64,000 bases of DNA, from positions 27,386-91,385 of the forward strand of contig CAZYIE010000008.1 of NCBI GenBank assembly GCA_964646755.1. Reading direction: 5' to 3'. The notes below the pieces were generated by a model. That model was not told where the DNA came from. It saw nothing but the letters and a program-made list of their open reading frames with translations, and did not search any database. Source of the DNA: MVRV01 sp964646755. Its GTDB lineage: Bacteria > Desulfobacterota > Syntrophia > Syntrophales > Smithellaceae. Positions 34,258 through 43,023 of the stretch are shown piece by piece. The position numbers and the translations under genes are program-made. Numbering within the stretch: the first letter of the stretch is position 1; the number at the start of each line of letters is the position of its first letter.

Positions 34258-35676
34258 TCATTTTTCTTCGGAAGAAAGATCATTAATCCCATATTCATGT
34301 AGTTTATTTCTCATTGTTCGAACACTAATGCCCAATATTTTTGATGCCTTGGTCTTGTTCCAGTTAAACTTGTTTAACGTATCAAAAATCATATTCTTTT
34401 CCATGTCATAAAGGGTCGATTCGTTTTCGTTTTGCCTGCTCTTATTCGCTACCTGGTCTGCTTCTTCCGTCTGTGTATTTTTTTTGACGCTGGAAGCAAC
34501 ACCGTCATTTTCCAGATATAGATGCTCGACACCAATGCTGGCATCGTTACACAGCAAAACTGCCCGCTCCATCACATTTTCCAATTCCCGCACATTACCC
34601 GGCCATGCGTAGGCTGTTAATCGGGCCTTGGCGGCATCGCTGAGAATTGGCTCCTTTTTTTCATTGACCTGACTATATTTTTTAATAAAATGCTCCGCCA
34701 ATAAATTGACGTCTCCATTTCTTTCCCTCAACGGAGGAATTAAGACCGGAATAACATTTAATCGGTAATAAAGATCACTGCGAAAAGTTTTTTGCGCTAT
34801 TCGGTATTGCAGATCAGCATTGGTCGTAGCAATTATTCGAATATCAATCGGTATAGGCGTTTTACCGCCCAACCTGTCCACCTCGGCCTCTTGAATCACC
34901 CGTAACAATTTCGCCTGCAACTGAAAATCCATTTCTGATATTTCATCCAGCAAAAGCGTACCTCCATTGGCCAGCTCAAACTTCCCCAGCTTTCTGACGG
35001 TAGCTCCTGTAAAGGCTCCCTTTTCAAAACCGAACATCTCGCTTTCCAAAAGCTGCGCCGGTATCGCGGCACAATTTACCGCCACAAAAGGCATACTGCG
35101 GCGGTTGCTGTACCGGTAAATATAACGGGCAAAAAGTTCTTTCCCCGTACCGCTTTCCCCCGAAATAAGAATGCTGGATTTACTCTTGGCGACATTCTTC
35201 AGCATGTCCAATATTGCCAGAATCTTTTTATTTGACGTTATTATCTCCTTCAAGGGATAAATACTGTCGTCTATTCCAGAATCTTCCTGTCCAGCATTTA
35301 TTTGTGCGCTTGCTGCTAATACATTTTTCACTGCAAATTCCAGGTCATCCAATGAAAAAGGCTTCATAATGAACTCAGCTGCGCCCTCTTTCATTGCCTC
35401 GACTGCGGTATTTACAGTCCCATAAGCCGTAATCAATATCACCGGTGTTTGCGGTGATATCTTCTTAATTCCTCTTAAAACATCCATGCCGCTCATCATG
35501 GGCATGCGCATATCTGTAACGACAACAGCAAACTGTCCTTCTTTGAACTTTACTAATGCATCAGCGCCGTTTTCTGCAGTTTCCACCTCATAGCCACAAC
35601 TGCTCAACGATTCATAGAGGGCTGCCCGCATCGATTGATCGTCATCGACAACAAGTAATCTTTCGGCTATAATCAT
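34258..35676 (-). CDS. flrC: FlrC/FleR-like sigma-54 response regulator
   Basis: This NtrC-family activator is the likely switch for the middle flagellar genes. The receiver domain has the phosphorylation site D55 (VVVTDMRMP). The AAA+ domain has Walker A GESGTGKE (173-180), the sigma-54 contact loop GAFTGA (220-225) and GGTLLLDEISEMD. The C-terminal Fis-like helix-turn-helix includes NWNKTKASKILGISVRTMRN. It is preceded by its kinase with a 4-base overlap, and sigma-54 promoters lie before most flagellar units here. The symbol is by analogy with Vibrio FlrC; Pseudomonas FleR is equivalent. Confidence 0.9.
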   Translation of the reverse strand: MIIAERLLVVDDDQSMRAALYESLSSCGYEVETAENGADALVKFKEGQFAVVVTDMRMPMMSGMDVLRGIKKISPQTPVILITAYGTVNTAVEAMKEGAAEFIMKPFSLDDLEFAVKNVLAASAQINAGQEDSGIDDSIYPLKEIITSNKKILAILDMLKNVAKSKSSILISGESGTGKELFARYIYRYSNRRSMPFVAVNCAAIPAQLLESEMFGFEKGAFTGATVRKLGKFELANGGTLLLDEISEMDFQLQAKLLRVIQEAEVDRLGGKTPIPIDIRIIATTNADLQYRIAQKTFRSDLYYRLNVIPVLIPPLRERNGDVNLLAEHFIKKYSQVNEKKEPILSDAAKARLTAYAWPGNVRELENVMERAVLLCNDASIGVEHLYLENDGVASSVKKNTQTEEADQVANKSRQNENESTLYDMEKNMIFDTLNKFNWNKTKASKILGISVRTMRNKLHEYGINDLSSEEK

Positions 35677-36914
35677 TTAACAGGTCTCTCCATTTTGTTA
35701 TTAACGTCTTTCATAAGAGGGAAACTGACATTCACAATTGCTCCCCCTCGCAGCGAATTTTCCACATTAATAGAGCCATTATGAGTACTTACAATATTAT
35801 GCACTATGGCCAGTCCCAGACCTGCCCCATCTTGTTTTGTACTGAAAAACGGATCAAATATTCTGGATAAATTTCCCTCGGGAATACCGGGTCCGGAATC
35901 CTGAAAGATTATTTCAGCGACAGATGATTCTGCCGGAATAACTGCGCCGGATGAAGTTATCGCTTTAATCTTGAGCACTCCGCCATCCGGCATAGCTTGC
36001 TGGGCATTTAATATTATATTTAAAAATACTTGTTTGATCATATCAGGATCACCTTCAATACAAGCTTGATCACCGGCATATTTTACAGATATATCAATGC
36101 CCCCCTGTTGCATGATTTGTTCAGAAAAATCCAGCACCTCGGCTAAAATATGATGTAGATTTATTTTCTTCATTTTCGGACTTTGCTTTCGAGTAAACAT
36201 CAGCAAATTGGATATTTTATTATCTACATTTTTTACTGAAGAAATAATGTGAACGACACGCTCTTGATCTTTTTTCTCCTGCAAATTTTTTAAAAGCAAC
36301 GAAGCAAAGAGTTCAATACTGCCTAAAGGATTGCGAATTTCATGAGCGATATTTGCTGCCATTTCTCCCATGGCTGCAAATTTTTCCGTTCGCTTGGCCA
36401 TATCTTCCAGTTTTTCAATTCGCGTTATATCACGCAAAACAAAGACATTACCTATGGTGGCGCCACCGGGTGACTTAAACGGCGAACAAAAAATTTCCAG
36501 AGTCCTGCCATTTATTTTTACTTTATTTCCTGATTCACCTTTAAAATACTCTGCAAGATTTATTGTTGGCCAATCATTGGCAACCGTATCTTCAAAAAGA
36601 ACACTGACATGCTCTCCTACAACATTTGCCTGATCGGCACTGACAAACATTTCAGCACATGAATTCATCGTCTGAATCTTTCCATTAAGATCAGTTACAA
36701 TTACTCCATTAATTAAGCTTTCTAAAATATTCTGCAGATAATTTTTTGTTTGTTCTTTTTCGGCAACCGTTTTAACCAATTCAGCATTCTTTTCTTCCAG
36801 TTCTTTATTTAAATTGGCAAAACGCTCTTCGAGTCTGGCATAAGCCAACTGAAGATCAACTGTGGCTCTGTTAAAATTTTCAAACGATTGCTGGAGCAAC
36901 GTAATATCTTCCAT
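35673..36914 (-). CDS. flrB: FlrB/FleS-like PAS sensor histidine kinase
   Basis: This is the cytosolic kinase partner of the FlrC-like regulator. Residues about 20-60 form a coiled coil, a PAS domain covers about 60-165 (ILESLINGVIVTDLNGKI), and the HisKA domain carries the phospho-acceptor H191 in NIAHEIRNPLGSIELF. The HATPase part has NIILNAQQAMPDGG, DSGPGIPEGN and GAGLGLAIVHNIV. No membrane segment is visible, as in FlrB and FleS, which are thought to sense a stage of flagellar assembly. It follows the SPOR/TPR gene after 16 bases. Confidence 0.9.
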   Translation of the reverse strand: MEDITLLQQSFENFNRATVDLQLAYARLEERFANLNKELEEKNAELVKTVAEKEQTKNYLQNILESLINGVIVTDLNGKIQTMNSCAEMFVSADQANVVGEHVSVLFEDTVANDWPTINLAEYFKGESGNKVKINGRTLEIFCSPFKSPGGATIGNVFVLRDITRIEKLEDMAKRTEKFAAMGEMAANIAHEIRNPLGSIELFASLLLKNLQEKKDQERVVHIISSVKNVDNKISNLLMFTRKQSPKMKKINLHHILAEVLDFSEQIMQQGGIDISVKYAGDQACIEGDPDMIKQVFLNIILNAQQAMPDGGVLKIKAITSSGAVIPAESSVAEIIFQDSGPGIPEGNLSRIFDPFFSTKQDGAGLGLAIVHNIVSTHNGSINVENSLRGGAIVNVSFPLMKDVNNKMERPVK

Positions 36915-36930
36915 ATACTCTCTTTAACCT

Positions 36931-39405
36931 TTAATTTTTTAAGTACTCCCCGTATTTATTCCACCATTGTTGATCACTAACATAATAATCAACAACTTTC
37001 GTCCAAAATCCTTCCGGCCCTGATTGGGTCTTGATTTTGGTAAACGCTTTCTGCGCCTCGGCATTGTTATCCATTTTTTGATATGTCTGTCCTATATGGA
37101 ACAAAGACCAGGAATTGATATCCGGATTGGAAAACTGACTTAAAGCTTTATTATAATCAAAATCAACAACAGCCTTATCGTACAACTTTTTCCGGTAGGC
37201 AATTTCCGCAATATCCTGCTTAATTGTGGCCATTAACGGGGTATTTTTTATTGATGCTTTCGTCATTAATTCACCAAGAATTTTTTCGGCTTCGTTGTAT
37301 TTATATCTGGCCATTTCTGCTTCGGCAATGCGAAGCATGATTTTGTCGGCAACTTTATCATCCTTGCAGACATCTTTGTAATTGATCAAAAGCCCGATAT
37401 AATCATCAGAAAGGCCAATATTGTTTAAACTGTCCGCCATTTTATTCACAATCTCATATTCATCAGCCTGAATTGGAACCATCCTGTAGGCTTTAAAATA
37501 AATATCGGATACAGCCAAATAATCTTTTTTCTGATAACTGGCCTCAATTAATGTACCGGCGGCCAGTTTTAAGCTCTTTCTCGCCTCGACCAACATCTTG
37601 CTTTGCGGATACATCTTTAAAAATTCCAAATAAATGTCAGCAGCCTTTCTATCCTGCTTTAATTTACGTAAAGCATCTCCCTTTTGTAACAATGCGATTT
37701 CGGCAATATCGCCCTTCGGATTTTTCGTAAGCAACATATTATACGCTTCCAGCGGATATTTATAATAGTGAATGTTCCCTAAAGCTAAAAACATTTTGGC
37801 GCCAGGTTTATCAATACCCAGAGAAGCCATGGCTAGAATGCTTTCTTTTGCTTCTTTACTATCCGGATATTTGTCAATGATTATATTATAAATGGCTAAG
37901 GCAGCTTTTATCTGATCATCTGCTTGATATGAACTGGCAAGTAACAGAGAGACTTTCGTTATCTTTTCATTATTCGGATACAAATTGGCATAAAAGGAAA
38001 ATATTTTAACTGCCTCATCATAGCGGCGTAAAGAAAATTTATGTTGCCCCATATCCATGAGAACTTCTTTAGGAATTCCGGTAAAATCAGGCCATTTTTT
38101 TTGAGCGTCGCGAAACCATACTTCGGCACTGGCAGATTGTTGCATCTTGTAATAACAGTCCGCTGCTAAATAGAATGCTTGCTTGGCAAAAGCACCCCCC
38201 CGATATTTCATCAGATATGCTATTAATTTATCTACCGCCTGGCCATATTTCCCCTGTTGATGCAGCAGCTCACCGGATTTGAAGGACGCCTCGGGAATAT
38301 AAGCAGAGTGAGGATATTTACTGAGCAAACTTTCATAATTTTTTAAAGCATCCGGATAATTATTCAAATACTCGTAAGTTTTAGCTAACCGAAAATAAGT
38401 TAAAGCATTATCTCTTTTCTGATCAGGAAAACTCTGGAGCGCATTTTTATAGAATTGAACAGCAAGGAGCAGATGGTCTTTACTGCCTTTTTCTCCCAGG
38501 AAAAAGTGGCAATCGGCCATGTGGCGCAAAGCCCGTTCTCCCAATTCACTGGAAGTATCATCGCGAGCTACAAATTCTTTAAATGTTAGCAGAGCCTTGT
38601 CATACTCTTTCTTTTTCAATTCACCCAGCGCCTTATCATAGAGATTGGAACCTGAATTTGGTTCCTCCTTTTCCGCCGGTTCTTGTTCTGTTTTTTTGGT
38701 TTTGCCGGTATTTTTTTCCAACACCAAAGCAAGTGGAGTCGGATGTATTTTCTCTATTGTTTTTGTCTTGGCGGCAATGACATCTTTTTTGACATTTGCC
38801 TGTCGGGGCTTCGTTTCGTGCTTCTGCTGAGCAGAACTGCTTTTCTCCGAATGTTTTTCTATTACCGGAACTGCCGCCTGCTTGTCTCTTGCCGATCCAA
38901 TATTACCATTACCTGCCTTGTAATAGCCGGCATTAATTGCTTCGCTCTCTGAATGAAATACAACACGATGATGCTTTTTCACCTTATTATAAAACGGCAT
39001 TCCAGGCAAATGATAGCGTTTGGAATCGCTATTGGCAATGATAACTGCAGATTTATCTGTTAATGAACTTTCCTTTTTAATATTTTTTTCTTTATTTTGT
39101 GCTGCCTGATCAGTAGATACCGGGAAAATAAAATATTCACTGAGCACCTTCTTTTTCACCATCTCTGCTGCTGCAAGTCTGGCCTTTTCTTTCGTTTCAT
39201 ATTTTCCGGTATAAACCCGGTACCACACGCCCTTATCCTTAATTTCAACCTGCTTAATAAATGCAGGATAACCAATCGCCGTAAGTTTTTTTACATCTAC
39301 CGCAGCTTGCTCACTTGTTTTGTAAGAAGCACAATGAATAGTATATGAATTCCCCGCAACGGCTACGCCTGAGAGATTTGCTATAAAAACAAAAAGCGTT
39401 ACCAA
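36931..39405 (-). CDS. Secreted SPOR- and TPR-domain protein ahead of flrB-flrC
   Basis: The product has a signal peptide, a SPOR-like peptidoglycan-binding domain near the N-terminus (YTIHCASYKTSEQAAVDVKK and VWYRVYTGKYETKEKARLAA, about residues 22-95), a Lys-rich linker to about residue 245 and a long array of tetratricopeptide repeats to the end. The first standard start is a TTG at 39405 without a ribosome site. The frame continues upstream to an ACG at 39459 that has GAGGAG 8 bases before it and would complete a better signal peptide, so the true start is probably there. It may link the cell wall or the flagellar base with FlrB-FlrC; that is inference from position. Confidence 0.82.
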   Translation of the reverse strand: MVTLFVFIANLSGVAVAGNSYTIHCASYKTSEQAAVDVKKLTAIGYPAFIKQVEIKDKGVWYRVYTGKYETKEKARLAAAEMVKKKVLSEYFIFPVSTDQAAQNKEKNIKKESSLTDKSAVIIANSDSKRYHLPGMPFYNKVKKHHRVVFHSESEAINAGYYKAGNGNIGSARDKQAAVPVIEKHSEKSSSAQQKHETKPRQANVKKDVIAAKTKTIEKIHPTPLALVLEKNTGKTKKTEQEPAEKEEPNSGSNLYDKALGELKKKEYDKALLTFKEFVARDDTSSELGERALRHMADCHFFLGEKGSKDHLLLAVQFYKNALQSFPDQKRDNALTYFRLAKTYEYLNNYPDALKNYESLLSKYPHSAYIPEASFKSGELLHQQGKYGQAVDKLIAYLMKYRGGAFAKQAFYLAADCYYKMQQSASAEVWFRDAQKKWPDFTGIPKEVLMDMGQHKFSLRRYDEAVKIFSFYANLYPNNEKITKVSLLLASSYQADDQIKAALAIYNIIIDKYPDSKEAKESILAMASLGIDKPGAKMFLALGNIHYYKYPLEAYNMLLTKNPKGDIAEIALLQKGDALRKLKQDRKAADIYLEFLKMYPQSKMLVEARKSLKLAAGTLIEASYQKKDYLAVSDIYFKAYRMVPIQADEYEIVNKMADSLNNIGLSDDYIGLLINYKDVCKDDKVADKIMLRIAEAEMARYKYNEAEKILGELMTKASIKNTPLMATIKQDIAEIAYRKKLYDKAVVDFDYNKALSQFSNPDINSWSLFHIGQTYQKMDNNAEAQKAFTKIKTQSGPEGFWTKVVDYYVSDQQWWNKYGEYLKN

Positions 39406-39515
39406 TAATATAAAATATATTGGGATGCTATTTTCTGTTTTTAATATTACTTTTTCCGTATGTAGTTCTCCTCAGGAAATTTTTTTCTATCCGGCTTCAA
39501 CATCACATGTATAAT

Positions 39516-39531
39516 AGCAAATTATATACCA
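39516..39531 (-). promoter_or_regulatory. Sigma-54 (-24/-12) promoter for the SPOR/TPR-flrB-flrC operon
   Basis: On the minus strand: TGGTAT, five bases, TTGCT, with both invariant pairs in register. Transcription would start near 39505, about 46 bases before the ACG start candidate and 32 bases before its ribosome site. It implies that the activator gene is itself controlled by sigma-54. Confidence 0.75.
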
Positions 39532-39720
39532 GGAGAAATTTACAACTAATTTAATTCACTTATCGACTTACATAGCCTTGCTTTTATTTTCTTTAAATCC
39601 TGATTCTGTCAATTAGCCAGCTCAATTGCCAATTATTTGACGGAATGCTCAAGAACCAGAAATTATTGTGATTGCTGATTCGCAAGGCTCTTCCAATTAA
39701 AGTTCATTTGGCAAACAACA
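39532..39720. other. Core of the divergent intergenic region
   Basis: The gap between the SPOR/TPR gene and the PilZ gene is 370 bases in all. Apart from the two divergent sigma-54 promoters it holds AT-rich DNA with no reading frame. Activator sites for both promoters would be expected between them, but no clear inverted repeat stands out by eye. Confidence 0.6.
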
Positions 39721-39736
39721 TGGCACCCGATTTGCA
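39721..39736 (+). promoter_or_regulatory. Sigma-54 (-24/-12) promoter for pilZ-motA-motB
   Basis: TGGCAC, five bases, TTGCA: an exact match to the sigma-54 consensus. The start of transcription is expected near 39747, about 29 bases before the start codon of the PilZ gene. Confidence 0.9.
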
Positions 39737-39775
39737 TTAATTACGGCGAATAATTTATTTTTGTGAGGTTTAATT

Positions 39776-40318
39776 ATGGACTGCCACGATATGCACAACA
39801 TCGAGAATCAACGGGAGTACTCACGTGTTGATGCCTTTATCCCTCTCGAATACAAATTAATTGATCCACAGCAAAGGGAATGTATTCATTCACGAGTAGC
39901 CGGAGAAATAATCCTTTCCGAATTTAAGTCTTTGCCCGATCCTGACGATCAACTAGTAGCTCAATGGTTAAAAACGATTAATACCAAATTGAACTCCATT
40001 ATACGCATGCTGACCATGCATCACGAAGGGTTTGACCAATTACCCATGAAAAGAGTTAATATAAGCGGCGGTGGGATAAGTTTCTCGGCTGATAAGCCAT
40101 ATTCCCCTGGTGATATTCTTGAATTTAAACTAACATTGACCATGCAACACCCGCTATCTCTTTTTTTATATGGCGAAGTAGTGGTTGAACCAAACAAAAA
40201 TAATCCGGAATACGATACATCTGTTCAGTTTATTGCTATTGACGATTTCATCCGAGACGAAGTAATTAGGTTCGTCTTTGAAAAGGAGAGGGAAATCCTT
40301 CGGGAAAAAAGGAGGTAA
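39776..40318 (+). CDS. PilZ-domain c-di-GMP-binding protein in the stator operon
   Basis: The 180-residue protein has both parts of the PilZ c-di-GMP site: RxxxR as REYSR (residues 13-17) and the D/NxSxxG motif as NISGGG (about residues 104-109). About 85 helical residues separate them, so the domain is a PilZ with a long insertion or two-part build. There is no membrane segment. It is first in an operon with motA (14 bases downstream) and motB, under a consensus sigma-54 promoter, which suggests that it adjusts stator function in response to c-di-GMP, like YcgR but encoded with its target. The target is inferred. Confidence 0.88.
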   Translation: MDCHDMHNIENQREYSRVDAFIPLEYKLIDPQQRECIHSRVAGEIILSEFKSLPDPDDQLVAQWLKTINTKLNSIIRMLTMHHEGFDQLPMKRVNISGGGISFSADKPYSPGDILEFKLTLTMQHPLSLFLYGEVVVEPNKNNPEYDTSVQFIAIDDFIRDEVIRFVFEKEREILREKRR

Positions 40319-40332
40319 CCCTTTAATAATTC

Positions 40333-41196
40333 ATGTTTCCTATTATTGGCATTATCATCGTCACCGGATGCGTAATTGGCGGATATCTGCTGGAACACGG
40401 CAATATGTCCGTTCTTTTTCAGCCCGTGGAATTACTGATCATTGGCGGCGCGGCCTTGGGTGGTTTTATTATTGCTTCTCCCGTACATGTTATTAAGGCA
40501 GTAATTTCTTCTTTTGTGGGCATATTCACGCACAAAGCGCGCGAAAAGAAAGAATATATCGAAATCCTTATGCTCCTCAATGGAATCTTTTATAAAATAA
40601 GGCAGCAGGGACTTGTCTCCATTGAAAATGATGTCGATTCACCTGCCGAAAGTCCATTATTTGCCAAATATCCAGATATATTGAAAAATCATGCCGCAGT
40701 TAGTCTTATAACCGATACCTTGCGGACTGTAATGACCACAACCATCGCCCCTCATGAATTGGAATCGCTGATCGATCAGGAACTGGAAGCTCATCACGAA
40801 GAAACAATAACACCTGCTCACAGTGTCGCTGTAGTTGCCGATGGTCTGCCGGGTCTGGGAATTGTCGCCGCCGTTTTGGGCGTTATTTTAACCATGGCTA
40901 AGATCAAAGAACCTCCTGAAGTTCTGGGTGCCAGCATTGGCGCCGCTTTGGTGGGAACATTCCTGGGAGTTTTGCTCTGTTATGGTTTTGTGGGTCCGAT
41001 GGCTAAGCATATGGAATTTATCGCCATGGAAGATTTGCAGTATATGAATGTAATTAAAGTCGCCCTGCTGGCTTTCATCGGTGGTGGGGCAGCCCCTAAG
41101 GTTGCTGTTGAGTTTGGCCGCCGGGTCGTACCGGGAAACGCGAAGCCTTCTTTTGTGGAAATGGAAGATGCCTTTCGCGAAGCCAAGAAAACATAA
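40333..41196 (+). CDS. motA: Flagellar stator protein MotA
   Basis: MotA forms the ring of five subunits that turns the rotor. The 287-residue protein has four membrane segments: about 3-22, 33-52, 168-190 and 200-225. The third and fourth hold the conserved DGLPGLGIVAAVLGVILTM and GTFLGVLLCYGFVGPMA. The cytoplasmic loop between the second and third contains the charged rotor-facing helices. The start has the ribosome site AGGAGG, which overlaps the end of the PilZ gene region. motB follows after 58 bases. Confidence 0.95.
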   Translation: MFPIIGIIIVTGCVIGGYLLEHGNMSVLFQPVELLIIGGAALGGFIIASPVHVIKAVISSFVGIFTHKAREKKEYIEILMLLNGIFYKIRQQGLVSIENDVDSPAESPLFAKYPDILKNHAAVSLITDTLRTVMTTTIAPHELESLIDQELEAHHEETITPAHSVAVVADGLPGLGIVAAVLGVILTMAKIKEPPEVLGASIGAALVGTFLGVLLCYGFVGPMAKHMEFIAMEDLQYMNVIKVALLAFIGGGAAPKVAVEFGRRVVPGNAKPSFVEMEDAFREAKKT

Positions 41197-41254
41197 CGAG
41201 TAAATTAACTTCACAAATGTACCATTTTCATATTGCGATTTTCACCTTTGATGG

Positions 41255-42085
41255 ATGAATATGGATGAACGGCCTCAACAGATAATAATTAAAAAAGTTA
41301 AAAAAAATAAAGGCGGTGGGGCTCATGGCGGCTCCTGGAAAGTTGCTTATGCTGACTTTGTGACGGCCATGATGGCTTTTTTTCTCATGCTTTGGCTTTT
41401 AAGCATGGTTTCTGACGAAAAAAAAGCATCCCTTTCCGTGTACTTTGAAAAATATAGTGTTTTCCAATCAGCCGGCAACTCAGCAATAACCTCCAAAGAC
41501 TCAAAATTAACAGATCCCAATTTCATGAATCCTAAGGAAAATTCCTCCCCATCATCTAAAATGGCTCAAAAAGGAAAGAAAACTGGCGAGCTTTCCCACA
41601 AAACAAAGCAGGCAATTGATGCCCGAGATGAAGAGTTAGTAAAAAAAATAAGGGCCTCTGTTGATGAAAAGATGGCCAGTGTGCGCGATCAGATATTAGT
41701 AGATGTCATTGAAGGTGGTATCCGAATTCAAATTATTGATACGGAGGGAAGCGTCATGTTCCACCTGGGTTCATCCCAGCCGACACCGAAAGCAAAAGCA
41801 ATATTGAAACTTGTCTCGTCAAATATCAAAGAGATACCAGGACGCATTGTTGTGGAAGGACATACTGATTCCGCACCTTTCAAGAGTGGTCAAATAACAA
41901 ACTGGGAGCTTTCCACCTCACGAGCTTCAGCTGCCCGTAAGGAGTTAGAAGAAAATGGAGTCGATTCATCAAGAGTAGCCAGAGTTGTAGGTTATGCGGA
42001 CGCTGAGCTGCTGATTCCTCTTGAACCGCGAGATCAGCGCAACAGAAGAATCAGTATAATTATTTTGAACACAAAAACTCAATAA
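41255..42085 (+). CDS. motB: Flagellar stator protein MotB
   Basis: MotB anchors the stator to peptidoglycan and carries the proton-binding Asp. The single membrane segment (about residues 31-52) contains YADFVTAMMAFFLMLWLL with D34 as the likely ion site. The C-terminal OmpA-like domain has IVVEGHTDSAPFKSGQITNW and SRVARVVGYADAELLIP. Residues about 85-140 are a charged linker and plug region. The Asp environment is of the proton type, though ion choice cannot be settled by eye. The gene ends 2 bases from the convergent CheX-like gene. Confidence 0.95.
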   Translation: MNMDERPQQIIIKKVKKNKGGGAHGGSWKVAYADFVTAMMAFFLMLWLLSMVSDEKKASLSVYFEKYSVFQSAGNSAITSKDSKLTDPNFMNPKENSSPSSKMAQKGKKTGELSHKTKQAIDARDEELVKKIRASVDEKMASVRDQILVDVIEGGIRIQIIDTEGSVMFHLGSSQPTPKAKAILKLVSSNIKEIPGRIVVEGHTDSAPFKSGQITNWELSTSRASAARKELEENGVDSSRVARVVGYADAELLIPLEPRDQRNRRISIIILNTKTQ

Positions 42086-42087
42086 AA

Positions 42088-42549
42088 TTATTCGGCCAGA
42101 CACACATCCACGACAAAAGTACCCTCATCAATATCAAAAGGAATAATTAGACTAGGCCCTCCCATGACATGTGTTATGGAATGACCCTTCCCGGCAACAA
42201 CAGTGGGAATAGCTGCCTGAATATAAAATCCTTCCGCCTCCAAATTTTTCCGGGCCACACCGGAGATCATATTAGTAATTTCACCAACCGCATCTTTAAT
42301 ATCATTATTTATAGATTTTATATCTTCCCCCAGCATGTTGGATACAATTTTTAATATTGCTCCCTCACTGAAACTCAAAGCAAGAGACCCAGCCGCTGAG
42401 CCCGTCAAACCAATAATACCGGAAACATCTCCCTTGGCAGCACTATCAACCTTAAGATATGGTTTCCCTGAGCGAGGTTCTACAAAAGCCATCGTCTTTA
42501 AAACACTTATAGTACCTTCCAAAAATGGATTAATAAATTTTACATTCAT
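42088..42549 (-). CDS. cheX: CheX-family CheY-P phosphatase, copy 1
   Basis: CheX proteins remove phosphate from CheY. This 153-residue protein has the catalytic ExxN motif as EITN (residues 90-93) in a helix that continues MISGVARKNLE. The SGIIGLTGSAAGSLALSF strand pair is also typical. It is last in the chemotaxis unit, 39 bases after a cheY gene, and is convergent with motB. A second CheX-type protein is encoded at 46371-46823 beside a second cheY, so each CheY may have its own phosphatase. Confidence 0.88.
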   Translation of the reverse strand: MNVKFINPFLEGTISVLKTMAFVEPRSGKPYLKVDSAAKGDVSGIIGLTGSAAGSLALSFSEGAILKIVSNMLGEDIKSINNDIKDAVGEITNMISGVARKNLEAEGFYIQAAIPTVVAGKGHSITHVMGGPSLIIPFDIDEGTFVVDVCLAE

Positions 42550-42588
42550 AAATCACCTTTCCCAATGTTCAGCATTAAACCTTCTTTC

Positions 42589-42978
42589 TTATTTATCTAA
42601 GCCTTCCACTAATTTCTTAATTTTCTCGTTTAATACTTCCGCCGTGAAGGGCTTAACAATATAATTATTTACTCCAGCCTTCACTGCTGCAACAACATTA
42701 TCTTGCAATGCTTCAGCCGTTACCATGAGAAATGGTGTTTTTGCCAATTCAGCATCAGCCCGAACTGCTTTAAGTAATTCCAAGCCGGACATATTCGGCA
42801 TATTCCAATCAGAAACAACTACATCAATCTTCTGCGACTTCAGTGTTTTTAAAGCCATTACACCATCTTCAGCTTCCACGATATCCTCGTATCCGCCCTG
42901 CTTCAGCAAGTTACGAACCACCTTTCTCATTGTGGCAAAATCATCAACAACCAAGATTTTGACGCTTCTATCGACCAT
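42589..42978 (-). CDS. cheY: Chemotaxis response regulator CheY, copy 1
   Basis: This single receiver domain of 129 residues has the acidic pair VVDDF (residues 10-14), the phosphorylation site D57 in VVVSDWNMPNMSGLELL, the conserved T in MVTAE and the K in YIVKPF. It is close to CheY of the motor-binding type. It lies between cheA and a cheX. With the FliM N-terminal peptide and a possible FliN peptide, it is the more likely direct motor signal of the two CheY proteins here. Confidence 0.93.
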   Translation of the reverse strand: MVDRSVKILVVDDFATMRKVVRNLLKQGGYEDIVEAEDGVMALKTLKSQKIDVVVSDWNMPNMSGLELLKAVRADAELAKTPFLMVTAEALQDNVVAAVKAGVNNYIVKPFTAEVLNEKIKKLVEGLDK

Positions 42979-43023
42979 AATTAGACCTCACTTTATTTTT
43001 TTCCTATGAGAAATAAAATTTAA

